This document shows, piece after piece, positions 16,101 through 23,997 of a stretch of DNA of 37,881 nt. Position numbers and translations under genes: made by a program. Below the pieces are notes generated by a model. The model ran no database searches. It was not told the DNA's origin and was given only the letters and a program-made list of their open reading frames with translations. Numbering within the stretch: position 1 is the stretch's first letter; each line of letters starts with the position of its first letter. Source of the stretch: JBDUDR01 sp040002845 (GTDB lineage Bacteria > Actinomycetota > Actinomycetes > Propionibacteriales > Nocardioidaceae); NCBI GenBank assembly GCA_040002845.1, contig JBDUDR010000013.1, positions 1 to 37,881 on the forward strand, in the 5' to 3' direction.

Positions 16101-16742
16101 GGTGTCACCCCAGAACTCCACCCGGACCGGGTGTTCGGAGATCGGTGGGAAGACGTCGACGATGCCGCCGCGGACCGCGAACTCACCGCGTCGCTCGACG
16201 AGATCGACCCGGCGATAAGCCGCGGCAGCCAGCCGCGCAACCACATCGTCCAGCTCGATCTCGTCACCGGCTCGCAGCGACACCGGCTCCAGATCTGCCA
16301 GCCCCCGGACCTGTGGCTGAAGCACGGAGCGAACGGGACAGACGATCACCCGCAGGGAGGTCTTGGGCGTTCCGGGATCTCCGGGGTGCACCAGGCGGCG
16401 CAGCACGGCGAGTCGTCGGCCGATGGTGTCCGAGCGAGGCGAGAGCCGCTCGTGCGGCAGGGTCTCCCAGGCTGGGAACAGCGCAATCGACTCCGGTTCC
16501 AGGACGGTCTCCAGTCCGGTCGCGAGGTCCTCGGCCTCGCGAGTGGTCGCCGTGACCGCCAACACGGTGCGGCCGGCACCCGCCAGATCAGCATCGGCGG
16601 CCAACGCTGACACCACGAACGGACGTAGCGCAGCCGGCGCCGTCAGGTCCAGGGAGGGGACGTGACCGGACCGCGCGTCGGCCACAGCCGCCGCCAAGGC
16701 GGGTTCGGTAGCCACCAAAGCGGCCACGCCGCGCAGGGACAT
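13116..16742 (-). CDS. mfd: Transcription-repair coupling factor Mfd
   Basis: A 1208-residue DNA translocase that removes RNA polymerase stalled at lesions and recruits the UvrA/B excision machinery. Start at ATG 16742 (MSLRGVAALVATEP), after GAGGAA; 32 in-frame upstream codons are not conserved in character. The N-terminus is the UvrB-homology module, then the RNA polymerase interaction domain (GDFVVHDQHGVGRYVEM), then the RecG-like motor with Walker A GDVGYGKTE and DEEQRFG, and the C-terminal TRCF domain that masks UvrA binding. Full standard length. A rare TTA codon occurs at 13299-13301. First gene of the block down to udgB, with 38 bases to the lipoprotein gene. Confidence 0.97.
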   Translation of the reverse strand: MSLRGVAALVATEPALAAAVADARSGHVPSLDLTAPAALRPFVVSALAADADLAGAGRTVLAVTATTREAEDLATGLETVLEPESIALFPAWETLPHERLSPRSDTIGRRLAVLRRLVHPGDPGTPKTSLRVIVCPVRSVLQPQVRGLADLEPVSLRAGDEIELDDVVARLAAAAYRRVDLVERRGEFAVRGGIVDVFPPISEHPVRVEFWGDTVEEVRSFSVADQRSLDLAPDGVWAPPCRELLLTDEVRTRAAELAHAHPELAEMLDRIAQGHAVEGMESLAPVLVEGMELLVDLLPGDSTVLVCDPERVRRRAHDLVETSQEFLQASWAAAAGGGKAPVDLGAAAFRSLAEVRTHTISRRIPWWSLSPFGLQMPTEAAQPLRTETGEIVSIDVDVESGSVESRSLAVRAADSYRGDTERAIDDVRQWLAAGFRLVLLTQGHGPAQRLVEMLAEHDLAARLVEDLSGEPPPHVVTVTTGRLDHGFVAAQIALVLLTEEDLVGQRSSTKDMRAMPTRRRKQIDPLELRTGDFVVHDQHGVGRYVEMSQRTVAGATREYLVIEYAPSRRGQPADRLFVPTDQLDQVTRYVGGEQPSLDRLGGSDWARRKGRARTAVRQIAAELIKLYAARQATDGHAFSPDTPWQRELEDAFPFVETPDQLSTVDEVKQDMELPVPMDRLVCGDVGYGKTEIAVRAAFKAVQDGKQVAVLVPTTLLVQQHISTFCERFAAFPVNVRPLSRFQSDKEAAAVVAGLAAGSVDIVIGTHRLFNPDIRLKDLGLIVVDEEQRFGVEHKEALKRMRTAVDVLSMSATPIPRTLEMAISGIREMSTITTPPEERHPVLTFVGGYDSAQVTAAVRRELLREGQVFFIHNRVNTIEKAASRLRQLVPEARVQVAHGQMAEHQLEQVMIDFWEKKFDVLVCTTIVESGLDVSNANTLVIERADLLGLSQLHQLRGRVGRGRERAYSYFLFPPDQPLTETAHERLATLAQHSDLGGGMAIAMKDLEIRGAGNLLGGEQSGHIADVGFDLYVRLVGEAVAEYRGDGPPAEADVKIELPVDAHLPHDYISSERLRLEMYKRLAEVRAAEDVQEVLAELVDRYGEPPMPVGSLLQVARLRARLVSAGLTDVTRQGNYVRFAPADLPESAQLRLKRLYPKSIVKANLRTILVPRPSTAPVGGQPLRDEALLAWCHDVIDSVFDPAPVGSLQR

Positions 16743-16868
16743 CGCTGAATTCCTCGAGATGATGGGTGAGTCGGGGCAGCACGAGCACCCCCAGATCAGG
16801 GCCTGGGGGGCCGCGTCGTGGGGGTTCGCCGTACGCACGCAAGCCTACGGGGCAGTCCCGACAGCCGA

Positions 16869-16935
16869 CATGCCGAGACGCCAACTGCGCCGCGACACGC
16901 CGCCGAATTCGCCGAATTGCTGGCGTCTCGGCATG
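16869..16935 (-). terminator. Perfect 15-bp inverted repeat between cysQ and mfd
   Basis: Arms CATGCCGAGACGCCA (16869-16883) and TGGCGTCTCGGCATG (16921-16935) are perfectly complementary, with a 37-nt loop that holds the tandem GCCGAATTC/GCCGAATTG (16902-16919). It starts 11 bases after the cysQ stop, so a terminator for cysQ is the simple reading. The loop is long and no T-run follows, so it could also be a dispersed palindromic repeat. The rest of the 204-base gap up to mfd shows nothing else I can name. Confidence 0.6.
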
Positions 16936-16946
16936 AGAGGGCGCGG

Positions 16947-17762
16947 TCAGAGGCCGTGCGCGGCCCAGTACGCGCGGACGTACGACGTGATGGTGTCCGC
17001 CAGCTCGGGACGGCACACCAGGAGGTCGGGGAGCAGGACGTCCGGTTGGTTGTAGGCCAGCGGGGCACCGTCGGCCCGGCTGGTGAACAGTCCGGCGGAG
17101 CGGGCCACCGCGACCGGCGCTGCCGAGTCCCATTCGTACTGGCCACCGGCGTGCACGTACGCGTCGCTGACGTCGCGTACGACCGAGATCACCTTGGCCC
17201 CTGCCGACCCCATCGGCACCAGGCTGGCCCCGAGCTGCTCGGCGAGTCCCTCGACGAAGGCGGGCGGCCGCGTTCGGCTGACCGCGATCCGCGGCGGTCC
17301 AGCCGACCGCGGCGAGAGAGCCGGCGGCTCGGCGGTGCTGAATGTGGTCCCGAGACCAGGCTGTGCTACGGCACCGGCGACCAGGTCACCGTCCATCCAC
17401 AGCGCGACGTGAACGGCCCAGTCATCGCGAGGTGGTTCGGAGTACTCCCGGGTGCCGTCGAGCGGGTCGATGATCCATACTCGGGATGACCGCAACCGGA
17501 TCCCGTCGTCCTTGCCCTCTTCGCTCAGCACGGCATCGTCGCCGCGGTATCGAGCGAGCAGCCGCATCAGCAGCTCGTGGCTCGTCCGGTCGCCGGCGTC
17601 CTTGAGGGCCTTGCCCTCCAAGCCCTGGCCGCGCAGCTCCGTGAGCTCGTCACCGGCGACCGTCGCCAGCCAAGCGGCCAACGCGTGGTCATCATCAACG
17701 ACCTCCGGCAGTGCAACGTGGTCTGGGTTCGCAGCGCCCCGATCCGCGGCCGACACATTCAC
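16947..17762 (-). CDS. cysQ: 3'(2'),5'-bisphosphate nucleotidase CysQ (inositol monophosphatase family)
   Basis: About 271 residues. It would dephosphorylate PAP to AMP, removing the by-product of sulfotransfer and sulfate reduction; relatives also hydrolyse inositol phosphates. Metal-binding motifs of the family are visible: SEEGKDD (Glu pair), WIIDPLDGTREY (the WxxDPxDGT box) and YEWDSAAP near the C-terminus. The N-terminus is uncertain: GTG 17762 and GTG 17756 are both possible and neither has a clear ribosome site. It stands alone on the minus strand, divergent from the polysaccharide-side genes. Its position beside a cluster with two sulfotransferases makes a PAP-recycling role likely, by inference. 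Confidence 0.88.
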   Translation of the reverse strand: MNVSAADRGAANPDHVALPEVVDDDHALAAWLATVAGDELTELRGQGLEGKALKDAGDRTSHELLMRLLARYRGDDAVLSEEGKDDGIRLRSSRVWIIDPLDGTREYSEPPRDDWAVHVALWMDGDLVAGAVAQPGLGTTFSTAEPPALSPRSAGPPRIAVSRTRPPAFVEGLAEQLGASLVPMGSAGAKVISVVRDVSDAYVHAGGQYEWDSAAPVAVARSAGLFTSRADGAPLAYNQPDVLLPDLLVCRPELADTITSYVRAYWAAHGL

Positions 17763-18015
17763 GCGCCCAACTGTGACGTGCGCGAGTCCCCAGAAGCAAA
17801 CCCTCCCCCGCGCGTCGGCAGTCCACTGAAAAGGTTGCTGGCTAAAGGAATCGGCGTGGCAACCAGGAGACGGGCAGCCGCCGTCGGGCTGGGGTCACCG
17901 CCACCGATCGGGACGGGGCTTTCGATGAGCTTTGCGGCCAATCGTGCAAAACGGTTCAGCCGACGGATAAGGTCGCCCGGTAGGGCCCGCCCGGGCCCCC
18001 CGCTGCGGAGGTGCA
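17763..18015. promoter_or_regulatory. Divergent intergenic region, cysQ / propeller gene
   Basis: A 253-base gap between divergent starts. The only clear structure is a GC hairpin at 17983-17998 (GGGCCCG, 2-nt turn, CGGGCCC), nine bases before the GGAGGT ribosome site of the plus-strand gene; in an mRNA it could limit access to that site. No confident -35/-10 pair was found. In-frame ORFs here are arginine-rich GC shadows. Confidence 0.35.
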
Positions 18016-18900
18016 ATGCGCGGTCGATTGATCGTCGTGCTCATCGTGCTGCTCGTGGCGGCCGACGTGGTCCTGATCACTCTCGCGGTCCGGCGGGGAC
18101 ACGGAGGCACCATCGCCGCCGCTGGCGGTGCACCGGTCAGCGCTCCCGCCACCACCACCGGACCGACCCCCTCTGAGACCCCAAGCGGCGACGGCGTCGA
18201 TCGGGCACTGCTGGCGGGAGCCGAATCCGTGGTCCTGCGCGCCTCGCCCGGCTCCTGCAAGACCGGAGACAAGCCGGCCCTCGAGCTATCGACCGATGCC
18301 GGCGCAACGTTCAAGCCGACAGCAGAGACCCTCGACGTGGCCCAGGTGCTGCGCGTCGTGGTCGACTCCGCGAGCGATGTGTGGTTCGTCGGAACCGATG
18401 ACACGTGCTCGCCGTCGATCTGGCATTGGGACGGTGCCGGCAGCGGCTGGTCGCAGTCACCTGGCAGCGCGGGCGCCTGGCACATGGTGCCGGCCGCCGG
18501 TTCGTTCAGCGTCCACGCTCTGACCGGACGCGTCGGCGTCGACTGCGCGGTCGCATCACTCTCGCCGATCGACGGGCAGACCGCGCGGGTCCTGTGCACC
18601 TCCGGCACGGTGCTGGGCACCGCCGACAGCGGCAGCTCCTGGGTGAACCTCGGCCACCTGGATGGGGCCCAGGTCATGGACTACGACTCGACTGCAAGCG
18701 GCCTTGCGCTCGGATCGACACCGTCGTGCCACGTTCAGGCGTTCACCACCAGCGACGGTGGTTCGGTCTGGACCCCCACGGACTGCCTCGACGGTGCGCA
18801 CGCCCAGGCTCTCGCATACCACGACGGCAGCGCGATCGCCCTCGTCGACGACGGCGTGCTGATCAGCGGCGACGGCGGCCAGACCTGGTCGGCCCCGTGA
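18016..18900 (+). CDS. Anchored protein with BNR/Asp-box repeats (beta-propeller-like)
   Basis: A 294-residue protein with no named family that I recognise. Residues 5-25 (LIVVLIVLLVAADVVLITLAV) form one membrane span or uncleaved signal; 35-60 is a Thr/Ser/Pro/Gly linker; the rest is exported. Several Asp-box-like turns appear: STDAGATF, TADSGSSW, TSDGGSVW and, at the very end, SGDGGQTW. These usually cap blades of sialidase or photosynthesis-factor-like propellers. Four cysteines could form disulfides. ATG has GGAGGT ahead. Its last bases overlap the GTG of the tyrosine phosphatase gene, suggesting a joint transcript, so a sensor or binding role in the polysaccharide system is possible but only inferred. 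Confidence 0.72.
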   Translation: MRGRLIVVLIVLLVAADVVLITLAVRRGHGGTIAAAGGAPVSAPATTTGPTPSETPSGDGVDRALLAGAESVVLRASPGSCKTGDKPALELSTDAGATFKPTAETLDVAQVLRVVVDSASDVWFVGTDDTCSPSIWHWDGAGSGWSQSPGSAGAWHMVPAAGSFSVHALTGRVGVDCAVASLSPIDGQTARVLCTSGTVLGTADSGSSWVNLGHLDGAQVMDYDSTASGLALGSTPSCHVQAFTTSDGGSVWTPTDCLDGAHAQALAYHDGSAIALVDDGVLISGDGGQTWSAP

Positions 18901-19505
18901 GCGACGAGCCATTCCGCATCCTGTTGGTCTGCACCGGCAATATCTGCCGGTCACCGCTGGCGGAGAGGTTGCTGCGGGCCGGGCTCGCCGCCGGGCTCGG
19001 TCCCGATGCCGCCGACACCTACCATGTCTCCAGCGCCGGCACGAGGGCGTGGGAAGGCTCCCCCATGGACCGGACAGCCGCCCGTGAGCTGCGACGCCTC
19101 GGCGGCGACCCGGCCGGATTCCGCTCCCGCCAGCTGGTCGCCGCCCATGTCGAAGCCACCGACCTGGTGCTGACTGCCACGGTGGCGCACCGGTCTGTGG
19201 TGCTCTCCGAAGCCCCGGCAGCCTTGCGGCGCACGTTCACGATCCGCGAGCTGGCCGCGCTTGCAGCGGCCCTCACCCCCGAGGGCGACCTCGCCCGGCT
19301 GGTGGCTCAGGCCGCGGCCTCTCGAGGCGCGGTACCCATCGACGACCTTGACGTCATCGACCCGTACGGCGCCCCGGCTCACGTACACCGGGACGTTGCG
19401 GACCAGCTCTCGACCGCCATGAGCCAGCTCGTGCGGCTCATGTTGCGAGTCCGCTGGCCGAAGGGGCCGAGGGCCGAGTCGGCGAACCTCAGAACACGTC
19501 GATGA
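18897..19505 (+). CDS. Low-molecular-weight protein tyrosine phosphatase (Wzb-like)
   Basis: A 202-residue cytoplasmic phosphatase; GTG 18897 overlaps the previous stop (GTGA). The catalytic P-loop CTGNICRS begins at Cys12 (nucleophile) and ends with Arg18; the general-acid loop is DVIDPYG. It is about 50 residues longer than the standard 150-residue enzyme because of a segment (RTFTIRELAALAAALTPEGDL and following) that is common in actinobacterial members. Such enzymes remove phosphate from the tyrosine tail of a BY-kinase and so help set chain length and output of capsule. The kinase gene is convergent and their 3' ends overlap by 17 bases. Confidence 0.9.
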   Translation: MSDEPFRILLVCTGNICRSPLAERLLRAGLAAGLGPDAADTYHVSSAGTRAWEGSPMDRTAARELRRLGGDPAGFRSRQLVAAHVEATDLVLTATVAHRSVVLSEAPAALRRTFTIRELAALAAALTPEGDLARLVAQAAASRGAVPIDDLDVIDPYGAPAHVHRDVADQLSTAMSQLVRLMLRVRWPKGPRAESANLRTRR

Positions 19506-20946
19506 CCTCGTCGAGGTGCTGCTCGTCTGCGGGCTCGAGTCGTGGCTCCACGCCTGGACGGGGCTGCGATCCAACAGCCCGTCGCCGCCCGCTCGCAGGA
19601 GCGTAGCCATACCCGTAGCCGTAGCTGTGGGCGTCGTTGCCGCGCTGGGGCGCCATGTTGAGGACCACCCCGACCAGTCGTCCGCCGACGGCCTGCAACC
19701 TCTCCACTGAGCCGTGTACCTGTTCCCGCTTGGTCCTGCCGTGCCGGACCACGAGCAGGGCGCCATCCGCCTGCGCAGCCAGCAACGCCGCATCCGTCAC
19801 CGGGAGCAGTGGGGGCGCGTCGACCACGATGACGTCGAAACGCTGGCGCAGATCAGCCAGCACCTGCGCCATCGACTGGCTCTGCAGCAGCTCAGATGGG
19901 TTCGGCGGGATGGCACCGTTGGTGAGCACCACGAGGCCGTCCCTTCCCCACGGCTGCAACGCCTCGTCGATCGCAAGCTTCCCGACCAGCACGGTCGTGA
20001 GCCCGACCACCGTCTCGAGCCGGAGGTAGTGCCCCACCTTGGGGCGGCGCAGGTCGGCTTCGACCAGCACGACCCGCTGACCGGCACGCGCGAGGGTCAC
20101 TGCGAGGTTGACGGCGGTTGTGGTCTTGCCCTCACCAGGCATCGAGGACGTGACGAGGAAGAGCTTGGACGCCCGGTCGACGTCGACGAACTGCAGGTTG
20201 GTGCGCAGCACGCGGAACGCCTCGACGCGAGGTGCGTGGGTGTCGAGGTTGGTGACCAGGGGTTGCTTGACCGCGGTTGCGTCGTAGGCGATGGATCCAA
20301 GGATCGGCGCTCCAGAGGCGGCAGCGATGTCCTCCGGCGTACGCACACTCGTGTTGAGCGTCTCGCGCAACACCGCCCCGCCAACCCCGAGCAGCAAGCC
20401 GACGATGGCGGCCAGACCGACGTTGCGCACCGGCTGCGGCGAGACAGCCGTGTGCGGAAGCGGCGCCGGATCCACCACAGTGGCCTTGATGGGTGCCCGG
20501 TGCTTGCCAGGCGGGGTCTCGAGCTCGCTGATGTAGTCGGTGAACTCGTCGGCGACGGCCTGGTCGAGCCGCTGAGCCATCCGCGGGTTCGGGTCGGTCA
20601 CGGTGACGTCCAAGATCACGGTCTCCGGTACGACCGCGGCTGAGATCTGTCCGCTGAGCCTGGCTGGGGTCTCATGCAGACCCAATGTGTCGATGACCCG
20701 CTGTGCGATCTCGTCCCCGGTCACCAAGTCGGCGTACGACGCGACCCGCTGTTGGGAGAACAGCCCACCCTGGTATGCAGCGGAGGTGTCCGATCCTGGC
20801 GTGGACACGAAGAGTCGTGAGGTGGAGGCGTACTGGGGCGTCGCCCGCAGGGTGAGAAGGGCCGCCGCGCCAACAGCCACCAAGAGGCACACCACGATGA
20901 GCCGCCACTGCCGCCGAATGACCCGTAAGTAGTCGCGCAACTCCAC
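19489..20946 (-). CDS. Polysaccharide co-polymerase / BY-kinase (Wzz-like plus CpsD-like)
   Basis: A 485-residue fusion. Residues 1-200 form a Wzz-type chain-length domain with membrane spans at about 16-34 and 175-193; 260-430 is the bacterial tyrosine kinase with Walker A (SMPGEGKTT, 268-276), Walker A' (VVLVEADLR, 292-300) and Walker B (DVIVVDAPP, 371-379). The tail has four tyrosines, 442, 444, 446 and 448, in a YGYGYGY run that would be the autophosphorylation cluster. GTG start with a very good GAGGTGATC site. Codon 7 is TTA (20926-20928). Transcribed away from the biosynthetic operon; the phosphatase gene facing it supplies the reverse reaction. Controls length and export of the Wzy product. 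Confidence 0.92.
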   Translation of the reverse strand: MELRDYLRVIRRQWRLIVVCLLVAVGAAALLTLRATPQYASTSRLFVSTPGSDTSAAYQGGLFSQQRVASYADLVTGDEIAQRVIDTLGLHETPARLSGQISAAVVPETVILDVTVTDPNPRMAQRLDQAVADEFTDYISELETPPGKHRAPIKATVVDPAPLPHTAVSPQPVRNVGLAAIVGLLLGVGGAVLRETLNTSVRTPEDIAAASGAPILGSIAYDATAVKQPLVTNLDTHAPRVEAFRVLRTNLQFVDVDRASKLFLVTSSMPGEGKTTTAVNLAVTLARAGQRVVLVEADLRRPKVGHYLRLETVVGLTTVLVGKLAIDEALQPWGRDGLVVLTNGAIPPNPSELLQSQSMAQVLADLRQRFDVIVVDAPPLLPVTDAALLAAQADGALLVVRHGRTKREQVHGSVERLQAVGGRLVGVVLNMAPQRGNDAHSYGYGYGYAPASGRRRAVGSQPRPGVEPRLEPADEQHLDEVIDVF

Positions 20947-21040
20947 TTCGTGATCACCTCAACGTGACTTGCCCTAGTTTAGAATACTTTCGACACCGCC
21001 TGACTGAGAGTAGTCTGCCACTCACCCTCCGGAAAGGTGT
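20947..21040. promoter_or_regulatory. Divergent promoter region, kinase / biosynthetic operon
   Basis: This 94-base gap is the only space from which both the kinase gene and the long plus-strand operon can be transcribed. It has an AT-richer core around 20975-20995 with -10-like TAGAAT on the plus strand and TAAACT on the minus strand, and a further plus-strand TAGTCT nearer the gene. No convincing -35 partner is present, so I mark the region rather than a site. A regulator binding here could control both sides at once. Confidence 0.45.
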
Positions 21041-22984
21041 ATGTCGGAGTTTTCCGAATTTCGAGTGACAACAGTGGCAGGCTCTGGCCTCATATTGCAG
21101 GGGCGCCTGTGGATCGAGGTGCCAGTGACGTACCGAGGGGATGCCGCCGTGCCAGCCAGCTGGGCGCCGTGGGCCCGTGGCCATCGCGGTCTGCTGATGG
21201 CCTGTTTCGACGCAGCGGCCTGGACGTTCGCCCTCATCGTCTTCACCCAGCTGCGGCTCGACGTCATCGACCAGCCGGTGGACTGGCGCGACATCGTCGT
21301 GGTCGGGCTCGTCGCCGGGTCGACGCAGATAGGGCTGGGCTGGGTCGTGCGGTTGCACCAGGGTCGTGCATCTGTCGGTTCGCTGGAGGAGATGATCCTG
21401 GTCGGGGGCGTAACCGGGACCACGGGACTGGTCACGATCGTGGTCAACACGCTCGCGAGCCCGCACCTGCTCCCTCGATCGGTGCCGGTCGCCGCAACCT
21501 TCCTCACTCTGGTCCTGATGGCGTGGGGGCGGGCAGTGTGGCGCCGCCTGCGGGAGCGCACCGATGAGCGGCTGGTGCCGTCAACTGGTGTCCCCGCCCT
21601 CATCGTCGGTGCTGGTGAAGCCGGTCGGCAGCTGGTGGCCTCCATGCGCAGCGATCTCGGCGGTGTGTGGAAGCCGGTGGGCCTGCTTGACGACGACCCG
21701 CGCAAGCGACACCTGCGCATCCGCGGGGTCCCGGTGATCGGCACCAGCCATGAGCTCGCGAAGGCCGCGCTCGCCACCGGAGCTTCGACCCTCATCGTGG
21801 CCGTTCCCAGCGCCTCCGCTGCTGTCGTGCGCCGCCTCAACCGGCAGGCCAGCTCCTGCAACCTGGACGTCAAGGTGCTGCCGCCCATCGCGGAGCTGTT
21901 CGATGGCCGGGTCGACATCTCTGACATCCGCGACATCGAAGCCACTGATCTGCTCGGCCGCCACCAGATCAAGACGGACGTCGGCTCGATAGCCGGCTAC
22001 CTCACCGGTAGGCGGGTGCTGGTCACCGGCGCCGGCGGATCGATCGGCTCGGAGCTGTGCCGCCAGATAAACCACTTCCGACCGGCCGAGCTCATCATGC
22101 TGGATCGCGACGAGTCGGCACTGCACGCAGTCCAGCTGTCGATCGAGGGCAGGGCCCTGCTCGACTCTCCTGACGTCGTGCTGGCCGACATCAGGGACAC
22201 CCAGTCCATTCTCGAGCTCTTCGAGCGGCGGCAGCCACATGTCGTCTTCCACGCTGCCGCACTCAAGCATCTCCCGATGCTCGAGCAGTATCCGGGTGAG
22301 GCGGTCAAGACCAACGTGTGGGGCACGCTCAGCGTTCTTGACGCGGCAGCGGCCGTGGGTGTGGAACGCTTTGTCAACATCTCGACCGACAAGGCGGCCA
22401 ACCCCTGCAACGTCCTCGGCTACTCGAAGCGGATCGCCGAGGGCATGACCGCTGCGACCGCCCGGCGGGCGGCCGGGACGTACTTGTCGGTGCGTTTCGG
22501 CAACGTTCTCGGAAGCCGCGGCTCGGTGCTCAAGTCCTTTGCCGCACAGATCGCCTCCGGTGGCCCGCTGACGGTGACAGACCCCGAGGTGACGCGCTAC
22601 TTCATGACGATCCGCGAGGCGGTCGAACTGGTCATCCAGGCGGCTGCCATCGGTCGAGACGGTGAGGCGCTGGTCCTCGACATGGGCTCGCCGGTGCGGA
22701 TCGCCGACGTTGCGCATCAGCTGATCGAGCTTTCCGGCAGGGACATACCAATCGTCTACACCGGCCTGCGGGGCGGGGAGAAGATGCACGAGGACCTGTT
22801 CGGTGACGGCGAGCCCGATGAGCGGCCGGTCCACCCACTGGTCTCACACGTCCGCGTCCCACCGGCAGATGCCGCGGCCGTACTCGGCATCGACGCGTGG
22901 GCCGCACCGGGCCGGGTGGCGTCCAGTCTCGCGGCCGCGTGCGAGTCGATGGCGGCCCAGGGTGTCGAATGGGCGGTCTCGTGA
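21041..22984 (+). CDS. Membrane nucleotide-sugar 4,6-dehydratase (CapD/WbpM/PglF type)
   Basis: A 647-residue protein; ATG after GGAAAGG. The first 165 residues hold about four membrane spans. A first Rossmann domain begins at ALIVGAGEAGRQL and a second, catalytic SDR domain at VLVTGAGGSIGSE; NISTDKAANP then LGYSKR carries the catalytic region, with the usual SDR tyrosine position replaced, as is common in this class. Family members make UDP-4-keto-6-deoxy-GlcNAc from UDP-GlcNAc, the entry to QuiNAc, D-FucNAc and bacillosamine. First gene of a run of overlapping plus-strand genes; its stop overlaps the next start (GTGA). It likely supplies the sugar for the priming transferase that follows. 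Confidence 0.92.
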   Translation: MSEFSEFRVTTVAGSGLILQGRLWIEVPVTYRGDAAVPASWAPWARGHRGLLMACFDAAAWTFALIVFTQLRLDVIDQPVDWRDIVVVGLVAGSTQIGLGWVVRLHQGRASVGSLEEMILVGGVTGTTGLVTIVVNTLASPHLLPRSVPVAATFLTLVLMAWGRAVWRRLRERTDERLVPSTGVPALIVGAGEAGRQLVASMRSDLGGVWKPVGLLDDDPRKRHLRIRGVPVIGTSHELAKAALATGASTLIVAVPSASAAVVRRLNRQASSCNLDVKVLPPIAELFDGRVDISDIRDIEATDLLGRHQIKTDVGSIAGYLTGRRVLVTGAGGSIGSELCRQINHFRPAELIMLDRDESALHAVQLSIEGRALLDSPDVVLADIRDTQSILELFERRQPHVVFHAAALKHLPMLEQYPGEAVKTNVWGTLSVLDAAAAVGVERFVNISTDKAANPCNVLGYSKRIAEGMTAATARRAAGTYLSVRFGNVLGSRGSVLKSFAAQIASGGPLTVTDPEVTRYFMTIREAVELVIQAAAIGRDGEALVLDMGSPVRIADVAHQLIELSGRDIPIVYTGLRGGEKMHEDLFGDGEPDERPVHPLVSHVRVPPADAAAVLGIDAWAAPGRVASSLAAACESMAAQGVEWAVS

Positions 22985-23997
22985 CCGAAGCCGCGGTGAT
23001 CGCCCTGGTGGTCACCGTTGCCGCGATGCCCGTCGTTTTGTCATGGCTGCGCCGCTTGCAGCTCCTCGACCATCCAAACCCCCGTTCGTCACACAGCATG
23101 CCGACGCCCCGGGGTGGCGGCATCGCCGTGGTGCTCGGCATGGCCGGTGGGCTGCTGGCGGCCCAGGTCGACGGACATGAGGGGGTGTCCTGGCTCCTGG
23201 TGCCGGTGGCGGCGTGCGCCTTGCTCGGGTTGGCCGACGACCGCAAGAGCCTGCCGGCCTCTCTGCGGTTGGCGGTGCAGGCCCTGGCCGCCGTCGGAGC
23301 CGTGCTCGTACTCCTCCAGCGTCTCGGCGCACCAGCCGGCATCCAGCCCTGGTGGGGCCAGGGTGTTTGTTGCGTCGCGGCGGTTGTGTGGGTCGTCGGC
23401 TGCACCAACGCCTTCAACTTCATGGACGGTGTCAACGGGATCTCGTCCTTGAACGCGATCCTCGCCGGAGTTTTCTTCGCGTGGCTCGGCGCCGGTCGCG
23501 GCCTTGCCGGAATAGAGCTCACCGGCGTCATCATCGCCGTCAGCGCCCTGGGTTTCCTGCCTTGGAATGCCCCCCGGGCCCGCATCTTCCTTGGCGACGT
23601 CGGAAGCTATGCCCTCGGTTCTGCCCTCGCGCTGTGCGGGGTCTGGGCCGCTTGGGCCGGCGTCGACTTGGTGCTTGTCGCCGCTCCGCTGGGCATCTAC
23701 GTCGCCGACACGGGCTGGGCCCTGCTGAAGCGGCTGCGTGGTCACCGCCCCTGGCACGAGGCGCATCGGGAGCACGTCTACCAGCGACTCGTCGACGTCG
23801 GGATGAGCCACCTCGCCTCAGCGGCCGTCACGGTGACGGCGTCCGCCCTGCTGGTCGCAGTGGTGGCTGTGCTCGATGAATCAAGTCCCCTCGGTCTAGC
23901 CATCGTGGCTGCGGGCATCCTGGTCGGCTACCTCAGCCTCCCCAGGCTCGTAACCTCCGCGATGGCTCGGCGGCAATCGGCGGGAGCCGCTGCATGA
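22981..23997 (+). CDS. Priming glycosyl-1-phosphate transferase (WecA/WbpL/MraY family)
   Basis: A 338-residue integral membrane protein, about ten spans, that transfers a HexNAc-1-phosphate from UDP-sugar to undecaprenyl phosphate and so starts each repeat unit. Signature motifs: DHPNPRSSHSMPTPRGGG, LADDRKSLP, NAFNFMDGVNGI and RIFLGDVGSYALG, which include the Asp residues that bind Mg2+ and the nucleotide. I use GTG 22981, overlapping the previous stop; 28 codons upstream in frame lie inside the dehydratase gene. Standing next to a CapD/WbpM-like gene and an SDR, it is more likely WbpL-like (D-FucNAc or QuiNAc) than a GlcNAc enzyme, but specificity is inferred. Confidence 0.9.
   Translation: MTEAAVIALVVTVAAMPVVLSWLRRLQLLDHPNPRSSHSMPTPRGGGIAVVLGMAGGLLAAQVDGHEGVSWLLVPVAACALLGLADDRKSLPASLRLAVQALAAVGAVLVLLQRLGAPAGIQPWWGQGVCCVAAVVWVVGCTNAFNFMDGVNGISSLNAILAGVFFAWLGAGRGLAGIELTGVIIAVSALGFLPWNAPRARIFLGDVGSYALGSALALCGVWAAWAGVDLVLVAAPLGIYVADTGWALLKRLRGHRPWHEAHREHVYQRLVDVGMSHLASAAVTVTASALLVAVVAVLDESSPLGLAIVAAGILVGYLSLPRLVTSAMARRQSAGAAA

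Noticed and set aside
17929..18015. Basic peptide ORF beginning MSFAANRAKRF in the cysQ/propeller gap
   Set aside because: In frame with a long arginine-rich shadow, no ribosome site, and a good alternative explanation as leader DNA.
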